A stretch of 26,508 nt of DNA from Bacteroidia bacterium (GTDB taxonomy: Bacteria > Bacteroidota > Bacteroidia > NS11-12g > UBA955). The notes beneath the pieces were generated by a model. The model saw only the letters and a list, made by a program, of their open reading frames with translations, had not been told where the DNA came from and did not search any database. The position numbers and the translations under genes are program-made. Shown here in pieces: positions 1 through 7,098 of the stretch; the stretch's first letter is position 1, and every line of letters starts with the position of its first letter. The stretch spans positions 25,965 to 52,472 of the forward strand of contig JALQWO010000001.1 of assembly GCA_023258655.1 (NCBI GenBank). The letters are read 5' to 3'.

Positions 1-117
1 TTCGAAGCACAGGAATGGCTAACCCACGACGAACTGCTCATGAAGCCTGAAAGCGCACCCATCAAAGCCGAATTGGCAAAAATTCCCAACCGCACCGTTT
101 GGAGTAAAATATCCTAG
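1..117 (+). CDS. C-terminal fragment of an unidentified protein
   Basis: An open frame runs from the left edge to a TAG at 115-117 and gives the last 38 residues of a protein ending in RTVWSKIS. The codons are ordinary and the frame matches the direction of the downstream genes. The fragment is hydrophilic, with no membrane segment or motif I recognise, so I assign no function. It ends 87 bp before mlaE. That spacer (118-204) is AT-rich and I see no convincing TAnnTTTG element or hairpin in it, so read-through from this gene into mlaE is possible. Confidence 0.5.
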   Translation, partial: FEAQEWLTHDELLMKPESAPIKAELAKIPNRTVWSKIS

Positions 118-204
118 TGTAGGATTGTGTAAAGTTTTTCCAAAGTTTTTCGATGTCATTGCCTTGCTTTCCGTTTTGAGGCCTTAATTTCACGTCGCAA
201 AACG

Positions 205-963
205 ATGAATGTTTTTACTGAAGTAGGTCGCTACATATTGTTTATGCGATATGTGTTCAAACGCCCAGAAAGAGGTCGCGTTTTTTGGAATATGTTGGTG
301 CGTGAAATGAACCTGATTGGCATCGATTCTTTGGTGGTGGTAATTTTGATTGCCATTATCACGGGCGCGGTGACCACGGTACAAACGGCCAGCCAATTGA
401 CCTCCGATGCCGGAGTTTTACCACCCAGTTTATTTCCGATGTCCATCGTGGGTTCGGTGGTTGGTTCCAGTTCGGTATTGGAAATAGCACCAACCATCAC
501 TTGTTTGGTTTTGGCGGGCAAAATCGGGGCGAACATTGCTTCAGAAATTGGCAACATGCGTGTGAGCGAACAAATCGATGCGTACGAGGTAATGGGCATC
601 AATTCCATAGGATTTGTGTCGTTCCCGAAAATCCTCGCTGGAGTAATCGTCATTCCCATGTTGATCATTGTTTCTACCTTCTTGTTGATTTTTGGGGGAT
701 TGCTGGCGGCCAAACTGACGGGTATCATGACCTTGGATGAGTTCGTTACCGGTCTTCGGAGTTCATTTGTTCCACTGTACGCCCGTGTTTTGATGGTTAA
801 AAGCTATGTATTCTCTTTCATCATCACCAGTTTGAGCTGTTTCCAAGGATACTACACCGTGGGTGGCGCCTTGGAGGTGGGTGAAGCCGGAACAAAAGCG
901 GTAACCAAAATTTGTGTCACGATACTGTTGTTCGATTTAATCATCGCCAAATTGTTACTCTAA
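205..963 (+). CDS. mlaE: MlaE/YrbE-family ABC transporter permease
   Basis: This 252-residue inner-membrane protein fits the MlaE (YrbE, DUF140) permease family in length and pattern. It has several long hydrophobic segments and a central glycine- and alanine-rich core with the family-typical stretch AGKIGANIASEIGNMRVSEQIDA (shown here as AGKIGANIASEIG and MRVSEQIDA), followed by LxVMGINxxxFV-like sequence. In Gram-negative bacteria such permeases pair with an MlaF ATPase and an MCE-domain protein (MlaD) to move phospholipids between the two membranes. The ATG at 205 is the first in frame, and mlaF follows after only 13 bp, so the two are almost certainly one operon. No MCE protein gene is adjacent; it may lie elsewhere in the genome. 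The exact lipid and the direction of transport are not visible in the sequence. Confidence 0.9.
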   Translation: MNVFTEVGRYILFMRYVFKRPERGRVFWNMLVREMNLIGIDSLVVVILIAIITGAVTTVQTASQLTSDAGVLPPSLFPMSIVGSVVGSSSVLEIAPTITCLVLAGKIGANIASEIGNMRVSEQIDAYEVMGINSIGFVSFPKILAGVIVIPMLIIVSTFLLIFGGLLAAKLTGIMTLDEFVTGLRSSFVPLYARVLMVKSYVFSFIITSLSCFQGYYTVGGALEVGEAGTKAVTKICVTILLFDLIIAKLLL

Positions 964-976
964 CATTCCAAAATCC

Positions 977-1708
977 ATGATTCAGCTGGTTGATTTGAAC
1001 AAGTATTTCGAGGAAAAACACGTATTGAAGAACATCAATGCGAGTTTTTTGCCTGGGGTGGCGAATTTGGTCATTGGTGCCTCAGGAGGCGGAAAGAGCG
1101 TCATGGTGAAAACCATGGTTGGACTTGAAAAGCCCACACATGGTCAAGTGTTGTTTGAGGGACAGGATTACCACAATTTGGAATACGAAGAGCAACAAAT
1201 TTTGCGTCGCGAAATTGGAATGCTATTTCAAGGGACCGCCTTGTTTGATTCCCTTACTGTAGAGCAAAACGTAGAATTTCCCTTGCTGATGTTTTCCAAC
1301 CTCAGTAAGGAAGAACGGATGGACAGGGTGAATTTGTGTTTGTCGCGGGTAAACTTGGTCAATGCCAACAAAAAGACACCGGCTGAAATCTCTGGGGGAA
1401 TGAAAAAACGCGTGGGAATAGCCCGGGCGATAGCCTTGAATATCAAATACTTATTCTGCGATGAGCCCAACTCTGGTTTGGACCCCCTTACCTCTCGCGT
1501 CATTGATGCTTTGCTGCACGACATCACCAAAGAATTCGGCATTACCACCATCATCAACAGCCACGACATGAAAACCGTGAAAGACATTGGCGAGCACATC
1601 GTTTTCGTTCATCAAGGTCAGAAATGGTGGGAAGGCAGTAAAGATGAATTGTCAAACGCGCAAAAAAGCAATCCCGAATTGGATGCGTTCGTCAAAGCGA
1701 GTTTCTAA
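977..1708 (+). CDS. mlaF: MlaF-family ABC transporter ATPase
   Basis: This 243-residue cytoplasmic ATPase has every ABC motif in order: Walker A GASGGGKS (residues 34-41), Q-loop Gln85 in MLFQGTALFDSLTV, signature SGGMKKRVGIARA (139-151), Walker B YLFCDEP (158-164) and the H-loop His196 in NSHDM. The ALFDSLTV stretch after the Q-loop and the SGGM signature are typical of the MlaF/Ttg2A branch, which drives phospholipid or sterol-type uptake with an MlaE permease. It follows mlaE by 13 bp in the same direction, so it probably energises that permease. Its TAA stop lies 4 bp from the stop of the convergent binding-protein gene, with no terminator between them. Confidence 0.93.
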   Translation: MIQLVDLNKYFEEKHVLKNINASFLPGVANLVIGASGGGKSVMVKTMVGLEKPTHGQVLFEGQDYHNLEYEEQQILRREIGMLFQGTALFDSLTVEQNVEFPLLMFSNLSKEERMDRVNLCLSRVNLVNANKKTPAEISGGMKKRVGIARAIALNIKYLFCDEPNSGLDPLTSRVIDALLHDITKEFGITTIINSHDMKTVKDIGEHIVFVHQGQKWWEGSKDELSNAQKSNPELDAFVKASF

Positions 1709-1712
1709 ACAA

Positions 1713-3443
1713 TCATCGGTCCAGTTTTACCCTTTTCAAGATAAGTCGGTTTGCCGCATCATTGGTCAACCCCTTCACCCAAGGCTGCATCAACCGAATG
1801 CTCTTGTCGTAGTACAAAGGAATGATGGGCGCCTGATCGATAAGGATGGCATTGGCCTCAGCAATCCGTTGCTGTCTCGATGTGGCATCAGTACTACCCT
1901 GCCCCGTTTCGATTTCACTGTATAGGTCATTGAATCGCGGATGGGAAAAATGGGTGTAATTGGGTCCATTGGGCGAAAAATATGGTGCATAAAAACAAGC
2001 CAAGAAATTCTCGGCATCGGGATAATCCGCAATCCAAGAACCCCTGAATAGCATCAGTTTGCCCTCGTTGCGCAACTGCCTCAACATCCCCCCCGTTTGA
2101 ATGTCCACTTTCACTTTTACACCCAAACGTCCCCAAGTCTCCTGCAAATACACCATCATATCCAAATAATCGGCGGTGGTTGACAGCAGTATAACGGGCT
2201 TTTGTTTTTGTTTGGCGTAGGACGACCGCTGAAATTCGGCAATGGCTTTTGACCAATGATCCCCCTCGGTGGATGTCGCATCAGAAATTTGTCGCGCATT
2301 GAAACCATTCAAGCTGGGGGGCACAAATCCGTAATCGCCAGGATCGCCCAAACCGTTGCGAAAGAACCGAACCAATTTTTGTTTGTCCACCGAAAAAAGC
2401 AGGGCTTTTCGCAAGTGTATGTCTTGCAACCAGTTGGTTTGTCCAGGCACGTCGCCCAAATAGCAACCCACGTACTCAGTATTGAGAAACGGGGTGATAA
2501 TGGCACCCATTTTTTTGGCGTATTTGGGTTTGAGAGCGGCATGATCGGTGAGCAATTCATCTTTGAACGAACCTTCCAATCCGTTGAAGAAGTCGTATTC
2601 TCCGGCCACAAATTGCATGAAAGCGGTTTGTTTGTTTTTGACGAAGGCAACATTGATGGCATCGAGATACGGCAATCGGTTTCCTTGTTCATCTTTTTCG
2701 TGATACGATGGATTTTTGCGCAGCACCAATTTGATTTCTTCTTCCCATCTTCGGAGATAGAACGGTCCCGTCCCCACCGGATTTCGGGATACCACCGACT
2801 TATCCAATTTTGCAAACTCTTTGGGAACCACAAAGCCAAAATTGGTCGAAAGCAAGCCCAGCAGCGAAGCTGCTGGCTTGGTCAACTGTAACACAAACGT
2901 AGTATCGTTCGGAGCCAAAAAAACCTTATTTAACTGGGAATCAATTTTTCCCGCAAAGATCCATGCTCCTGGCGATGCCATCGCTGGATCAGCAATCCGA
3001 GATAGACTGTAGGCCACGTCAGATGCCACCAATTTCCGATACGTCAACTTACCTTGTTTATCCACAAAACAAAAGTGAACGTCGGGTCGCAAATGAAAGA
3101 TGTAGGTCCGTTGATCGTTAGACAACTCCCAACGGGAGGCAATGGCCGGAACCGGCTGTAATTGGGCGTCGAGGTCAACCAATCCATTATAAATCTGCGA
3201 AACAATCCAAATTTCGGATTGTGATTTCACGAATGCCGGATCCAAGGTGGTGACAGAAACATCCTCATTGTAATGGAAGACTTGCTGTGGGGATTTTTTA
3301 TCAACATTTTTACAACCACCCAACCCCAAAACTGTGAATAAAAGGTAGCCGATGGATGAAAGTAATATCACCCCTTTGGAGATAAATTTGTTGTCCGCCC
3401 AACGGGAAAATTCCTTCTGAGCCATTCTCCTTACAAGTTGCAT
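1713..3443 (-). CDS. ABC-type peptide-binding lipoprotein (SBP family 5)
   Basis: The 576-residue product matches the OppA/DppA family-5 solute-binding proteins: after the signal it reads DVSVTTLDPAFVKSQSEIW, then YNGLVDLDAQLQPVPAIASRWELS, the usual family opening, and NPVGTGPFYLRRWE further in. A basic N-terminus, a hydrophobic segment (about residues 24-40) and LGGC with Cys44 mark it as a lipoprotein. It would bind oligopeptides or a similar substrate in the periplasm and pass them to an ABC permease that is not encoded here, so it is an orphan binding protein in this window. Start choice is uncertain: ATG at 3443, or Met7 at 3425. Met7 has AAGGAG only 1 nt upstream, too close for a normal ribosome site. 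A TACATTTG element at 3450-3457 would start transcription near 3443, favouring Met7. Confidence 0.88.
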   Translation of the reverse strand: MQLVRRMAQKEFSRWADNKFISKGVILLSSIGYLLFTVLGLGGCKNVDKKSPQQVFHYNEDVSVTTLDPAFVKSQSEIWIVSQIYNGLVDLDAQLQPVPAIASRWELSNDQRTYIFHLRPDVHFCFVDKQGKLTYRKLVASDVAYSLSRIADPAMASPGAWIFAGKIDSQLNKVFLAPNDTTFVLQLTKPAASLLGLLSTNFGFVVPKEFAKLDKSVVSRNPVGTGPFYLRRWEEEIKLVLRKNPSYHEKDEQGNRLPYLDAINVAFVKNKQTAFMQFVAGEYDFFNGLEGSFKDELLTDHAALKPKYAKKMGAIITPFLNTEYVGCYLGDVPGQTNWLQDIHLRKALLFSVDKQKLVRFFRNGLGDPGDYGFVPPSLNGFNARQISDATSTEGDHWSKAIAEFQRSSYAKQKQKPVILLSTTADYLDMMVYLQETWGRLGVKVKVDIQTGGMLRQLRNEGKLMLFRGSWIADYPDAENFLACFYAPYFSPNGPNYTHFSHPRFNDLYSEIETGQGSTDATSRQQRIAEANAILIDQAPIIPLYYDKSIRLMQPWVKGLTNDAANRLILKRVKLDR

Positions 3444-3449
3444 TCAACA

Positions 3450-3457
3450 CAAATGTA
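3450..3457 (-). promoter_or_regulatory. Bacteroidota-type -7 promoter element for the peptide-binding lipoprotein
   Basis: Read on the minus strand this is TACATTTG, an exact match to the TAnnTTTG -7 consensus of Bacteroidota sigma-ABfr promoters. It lies just upstream of the lipoprotein gene, and the expected transcript start would fall at about 3443. I do not find a well-spaced TTTG -33 element, which lowers confidence. The divergent parA start is about 90 bp away on the other strand, and I see no clear -7 element for it. Confidence 0.4.
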
Positions 3458-3547
3458 TGGATAACGCATCGGATTGAATACCCCAAGGTCGCGGGAAGAA
3501 TCAACAATCCATTGACATCACCAAACGCAAAAAAGAAGCACACAGAT

Positions 3548-4339
3548 ATGGGAAAAATTATTGCCATCGCCAACCAAAAAGGAGGAGTGGGTAAAACCAC
3601 AACCGCCATCAACCTGGCCGCCAGTTTGGCCGTGTTGGAATACAAAACCTTGCTGGTGGATGCCGATCCACAAGCCAATTCCACCTCGGGCATCGGATTC
3701 GATCCCAAAAATGTGCGATTGGGTTTGTATGAATGTTTGGTACAGGAAATCCATCCCCAAGATGTGATTTTGCATAGCAATGTCCCCTATTTGGATTTGC
3801 TCCCTTCGAACATCGACCTGGTGGGTGCGGAAATCGAATTGTTGGATATGCCCAACCGCGAACGCATCATGCAAGGTTTGTTAAAGTCGATACAGGGCAA
3901 CTACGATTTCATCATCGTGGACTGCTCCCCCTCCTTGGGATTGATCACCACCAATGCCTTGTGTGCCGCCAACAGTGTGATTATCCCGGTGCAATGCGAG
4001 TATTTTGCCTTGGAGGGTTTGGGGAAATTGCTCAACACCATCAAAATCGTACAGAACCACCTCAACAAGCACCTTGAAATCGAAGGGATCCTACTCACAA
4101 TGTACGATGGTCGCTTGCGATTGTGCAACCAAGTGGTAGAGGATGTGAAAACGCATTTCCAAGACATCGTTTTTGATTGCATCATCCAACGCACCACAAA
4201 ACTGGGTGAAGCCCCAAGCTTTGGCGTTCCGGTGATTCATCACGATGCCGATAGTCGGGGTTCCATCAATTACCTCAACTTGGCCAAGGAAGTCTTGGTG
4301 AAAAATGGCCTTATTCAACCTGAAACAGAAATGGCATGA
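3548..4339 (+). CDS. parA: ParA/Soj chromosome-partitioning ATPase
   Basis: This 263-residue cytoplasmic ATPase has the deviant Walker A motif KGGVGKTT (residues 11-18) right after the first beta strand. LLVDADPQANSTSGIG and DFIIVDCSPSLGLITTNAL follow, the standard Walker A' and Walker B regions of Soj-type ParA. Such proteins bind DNA as ATP dimers and work with ParB-parS to segregate replication origins. I start at ATG 3548, which puts MGKIIAIANQKGG at the N-terminus as in the family; an upstream in-frame ATG at 3512 would add 12 polar residues with no homology value. It overlaps parB by four bases (ATGA, 4336-4339), so the two are translationally coupled. Its length and context are those of a chromosomal rather than plasmid ParA. 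Confidence 0.95.
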   Translation: MGKIIAIANQKGGVGKTTTAINLAASLAVLEYKTLLVDADPQANSTSGIGFDPKNVRLGLYECLVQEIHPQDVILHSNVPYLDLLPSNIDLVGAEIELLDMPNRERIMQGLLKSIQGNYDFIIVDCSPSLGLITTNALCAANSVIIPVQCEYFALEGLGKLLNTIKIVQNHLNKHLEIEGILLTMYDGRLRLCNQVVEDVKTHFQDIVFDCIIQRTTKLGEAPSFGVPVIHHDADSRGSINYLNLAKEVLVKNGLIQPETEMA

Positions 4340-5226
4340 GCAGTACAATGAAAAAGAAAGCGGGATTGGGCCGCGGATTGGGCGCCCTCCTCGAAAATGC
4401 AAATACAGACATTACCACCTCCATGGGCAATGCCACTTCCGGCAATGTGGCCATGATCCCCATATCCAGCATCGAAGCCAATCCCTGGCAGCCGAGAAGC
4501 GAATTTGAAGAAACGGCCCTCAATGAATTGGCCGAGAGCATTCGCATTCATGGAGTAATCCAACCCATTACGGTGCGAAAAATGGGCTATGACCGCTACC
4601 AATTGATTTCAGGGGAACGCAGAACACGCGCTTCACTATTGGGTGGACTCACAGAAATTCCTGCCTTCATCCGGGTTGCCAACGACCAAGACATGCTCGA
4701 GATGGCACTCATCGAGAACATTCAACGCAGCGATTTGAACGCGATAGAAGTCGCATTGAGCTACAAGCGATTGTTGGAAGAGTGTAACCTCAAACAGGAA
4801 GAATTGGGTGAGCGAGTGGGTAAGGACAGAACAACCGTCAACAACTATCTCCGATTGTTAAAATTGCCAGAGCCCATACAACGGGGTATCCAATTGGGCA
4901 AGGTTTCTATGGGACATGCACGCGCCATGATCAACATGGACGATGCTGTAGCACAAATGGAACTCTACGAACAAATTATCCGCGAGGAACTCAGCGTTCG
5001 CGATGTTGAATCATTGGTAAAGGCGAAAAAGAATGGACAATCTTTGGGACTATCGGTAAACGGCACAGATTGGGATCCCGAAATTGACCGCATCACAGCC
5101 GCATTTTACGAAAAACTGCGCACCGCAGTGCATTTAAAATCCTCCGGAAAAGGGAAAGGAAAAATCATCATCTCCTACAAGAGTCAAGAGGATTTGGAAC
5201 GAATCTTGGGATTGATCGGCAAATAA
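4336..5226 (+). CDS. parB: ParB/Spo0J chromosome-partitioning protein
   Basis: This 296-residue protein has the usual ParB layout. A basic N-terminal stretch (KKKAGLGRGLGALL, residues 6-19) contacts ParA. The CTP-binding N-domain contains IxANPWQPR (about 46-54), GVIQPITVR (73-81) and GERRTRA (93-99), followed by LIENIQRSDLN (126-136). A helix-turn-helix lies around 154-176 (ELGERVGKDRTTVNNYLRLL), and a short C-terminal dimerisation domain ends the protein. ParB loads on parS sites, slides as a CTP-dependent clamp and stimulates ParA. The ATG at 4336 overlaps the parA stop; Met5 is an alternative start. I found no copy of the TGTTTCACGTGAAACA-like parS consensus in the window. Confidence 0.95.
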   Translation: MSSTMKKKAGLGRGLGALLENANTDITTSMGNATSGNVAMIPISSIEANPWQPRSEFEETALNELAESIRIHGVIQPITVRKMGYDRYQLISGERRTRASLLGGLTEIPAFIRVANDQDMLEMALIENIQRSDLNAIEVALSYKRLLEECNLKQEELGERVGKDRTTVNNYLRLLKLPEPIQRGIQLGKVSMGHARAMINMDDAVAQMELYEQIIREELSVRDVESLVKAKKNGQSLGLSVNGTDWDPEIDRITAAFYEKLRTAVHLKSSGKGKGKIIISYKSQEDLERILGLIGK

Positions 5227-5233
5227 AAAACCC

Positions 5234-5944
5234 ATGGGAAGAGGGTGTTTCTCGTTGTTCAAATTCGCTTTCATGGGCTTGTTGGCTGTTGCCTGTACCA
5301 CAGTCGAAGCACAAATAGCCTCGGTAACGTTGAATGCGAACCAACAACCCTACCCCGCATTTGGGGATTTGATGGATCGTGCCGCTCAGCCTATGCAGTC
5401 GCTGCTGTCAATGCCCCCAGCTGAATCATTGCAACCATCTCAAAGGACGAACTACCATTCCACCTTCACGCCCAACGGAATTACCAACCGCCTGTTTGAA
5501 AATCAGCCCCATGGTATTGGTGGTTTTTCCACGGACAGCAACTTCACCCATTCCCCCAAAAAGGCTACCCTATTGGCACTGGCATTACCGGGGGCGGGAC
5601 AGATTTATAACCGAAAATACTGGAAAGCCCCCATCGTATACGCGGGTCTGGGAGGAAGCATATATGCCATTGGATTGTTCCGAAACAATATGCGAACACT
5701 CAACGACAGTATTGGGCAGTTGTACCGTTTGGGTAAAACACCCAGTGCCAGGTTGTTGGAGGACAGAGACAATCAGCGATCTCGACGTGATGTGGCCATT
5801 TTGTGTTTGACAGGCGTCTATGTCCTTCAGGTATTGGATGCAGTGGTTGATGCCCACTTTTACAAATTCAACATCAACGACAAGATTGGCCTGGAATGGA
5901 ATGCGTCGCCAAGCCGCATGTTGGCCTTTCAATATCAGCTTTAG
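5234..5944 (+). CDS. DUF5683-domain membrane protein
   Basis: The 236-residue product has an N-terminal signal peptide or anchor (hydrophobic about residues 10-22, then a possible cleavage after VEAQ) and a low-complexity spacer to about residue 105. The DUF5683 core follows, with SPKKATLLALALPGAGQIYN and RKYWKAPIVYAGLGG (about 107-141), two membrane segments and a conserved tail containing DAVVDAHFYKFN. This family is widespread in Bacteroidota and often sits directly after parAB, as here (7 bp after parB). Its function is unknown; the membrane segments and the location next to the partition genes are the only clues. In many relatives dapB and lepB follow; here a TPR gene follows instead. 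Confidence 0.85.
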   Translation: MGRGCFSLFKFAFMGLLAVACTTVEAQIASVTLNANQQPYPAFGDLMDRAAQPMQSLLSMPPAESLQPSQRTNYHSTFTPNGITNRLFENQPHGIGGFSTDSNFTHSPKKATLLALALPGAGQIYNRKYWKAPIVYAGLGGSIYAIGLFRNNMRTLNDSIGQLYRLGKTPSARLLEDRDNQRSRRDVAILCLTGVYVLQVLDAVVDAHFYKFNINDKIGLEWNASPSRMLAFQYQL

Positions 5945-5955
5945 TGCATGACCCC

Positions 5956-6276
5956 ATGAACCGACTGGAACAACTCAACGCTTTTTTACACGACTCGCCC
6001 AACGACCCATTTTTGCATTACGCCATAGCCCAAGAATACAACAAACTGGGCCAAACTGAGGAGGCTTTAGGCAAATACTTGTGGCTGACGGAAAATCACC
6101 CAACCTATGTGGCAACCTACTTTCATTTGGGCAAGTTGCTGATTGAACGGGGCGAAAAAGAAGCGGCCTTGGCTTGGTTCAATCAGGGGATTGAACAAGC
6201 CAAGGCCGCCAAAGAATTGCATTCTCTCAGCGAACTCCAAAGTGCCAAACTGGCTTTGGAATACGACGAGGATTAG
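5956..6276 (+). CDS. Small tetratricopeptide-repeat protein
   Basis: The 106-residue soluble protein has three helix pairs of TPR type: LHYAIAQEYNKLGQTEEALGKY, then PTYVATYFHLGKLLIERG and EKEAALAWFNQGIEQAKA (segments given from about residues 18-80), each with the expected small/aromatic spacing (A/Y/G at the A helix, A/L in the B helix). I start at ATG 5956 (MNRLEQLNAFL), 11 bp after the DUF5683 stop; the longer frame from 5896 lies inside that gene and is unlikely. TPR proteins act as protein-protein adaptors; no partner can be named from the sequence. Its stop codon overlaps the stop of the convergent membrane-protein gene by four bases. Confidence 0.78.
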   Translation: MNRLEQLNAFLHDSPNDPFLHYAIAQEYNKLGQTEEALGKYLWLTENHPTYVATYFHLGKLLIERGEKEAALAWFNQGIEQAKAAKELHSLSELQSAKLALEYDED

Positions 6277-7037
6277 TCGCGGCTTTGCAATTTTGCCAAC
6301 AAGCGCAAAATCTCCAAATACAACCAAACAAGGGTCATCAACAGAGCAACGCCTGCGAACCACTCCATGTACTTGGGTGCTCCGTTGGCTGATTGTCTTT
6401 CGATAAAATCAAAATCCAAGATTAAGTTAAACGCTGCAATACCGGCAATCAACGCAGAAATACCGATGCTCATTGGGCTACTACCATAGTAAAAGCTCTG
6501 TACACCAAACATACCCATAATCATGGTAATGAGGTAAAAAACACCCACACCCATGGTTGCGAAAAGAATGATCTTGGTGAACATCGGCGTCGCGCGCAAC
6601 ATTCCTGAGCGATAAGCCAGCAACATCACGGCAAAAATCAACAAGGTGATACCCACGGCATTCATCACTATACCATCGTACATGGTATTGAAAACCAAAG
6701 ATACTGCACCCAAAAACAATCCTTCAGCCGCAGCATACACTGGTGCCAAATAGGGAGCCCAAGACTGCTTAAACATCATCACCAAACTGGCAATGAAGCC
6801 CACAATCATACCGCCGAACATGTAACCGCTCAAGCCATTGTTAAATGCATACGCCAAGCCATCAGCACCTTCTCCACCTTCGATGCCATACTTCATCCAC
6901 AAGAATGCAGCTGGAAGAATCATCATGATGAACAACGCGATGGTTTTGTTCACGGTACCACTCACCGTCATTTCACCTTCGTAGGTCGCCGAGCGAGCAC
7001 TGTCGAAGGCTTTTTCTGAAAATAATGGACTACTCAT
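6273..7037 (-). CDS. Bax inhibitor-1/YccA family membrane protein
   Basis: The 254-residue protein is almost entirely hydrophobic, with about seven membrane segments after a 30-residue polar N-terminus. It carries marks of the Bax inhibitor-1-like family: YAAAEGLFLGAVS (101-113, Glu105) and the acidic loop LDFDFIERQ (207-215, Asp208 and Asp210). The latter corresponds to the paired Asp region that gates calcium leak in BsYetJ; that role is known for the family and only inferred here. The ATG at 7037 is preceded by a strikingly A-rich leader (about 20 nt), common before strongly translated Bacteroidota genes. On the minus strand, TAATATTG at 7086-7093 is a one-mismatch -7 element with a TTG 20 nt upstream. 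The gene is probably monocistronic. Confidence 0.88.
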   Translation of the reverse strand: MSSPLFSEKAFDSARSATYEGEMTVSGTVNKTIALFIMMILPAAFLWMKYGIEGGEGADGLAYAFNNGLSGYMFGGMIVGFIASLVMMFKQSWAPYLAPVYAAAEGLFLGAVSLVFNTMYDGIVMNAVGITLLIFAVMLLAYRSGMLRATPMFTKIILFATMGVGVFYLITMIMGMFGVQSFYYGSSPMSIGISALIAGIAAFNLILDFDFIERQSANGAPKYMEWFAGVALLMTLVWLYLEILRLLAKLQSRD

Positions 7038-7098
7038 ATTCTGTTTTTTATTTTTTTATTTGTTTGATGTGACTCAAGTCTATTTCAATATTAGGTAT

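Noticed and set aside
231..728. Long open frame on the minus strand inside mlaE
   Set aside because: It is a shadow of a strongly supported permease gene; the translation has no domain pattern and no start context.
1927..2891. Overlapping open frames on both strands inside the binding-protein gene
   Set aside because: The 576-residue lipoprotein has family motifs throughout, and the alternatives are low-similarity shadows without start signals.
3444..3547. parS or a replication origin in the gap before parA
   Set aside because: No TGTTTCACGTGAAACA-like palindrome, DnaA boxes or AT-rich unwinding cluster could be recognised in these 104 bp.
5896..5955. Longer start for the TPR protein
   Set aside because: The extra 20 codons lie inside the DUF5683 coding end and add nothing TPR-like; the ATG at 5956 is better placed.
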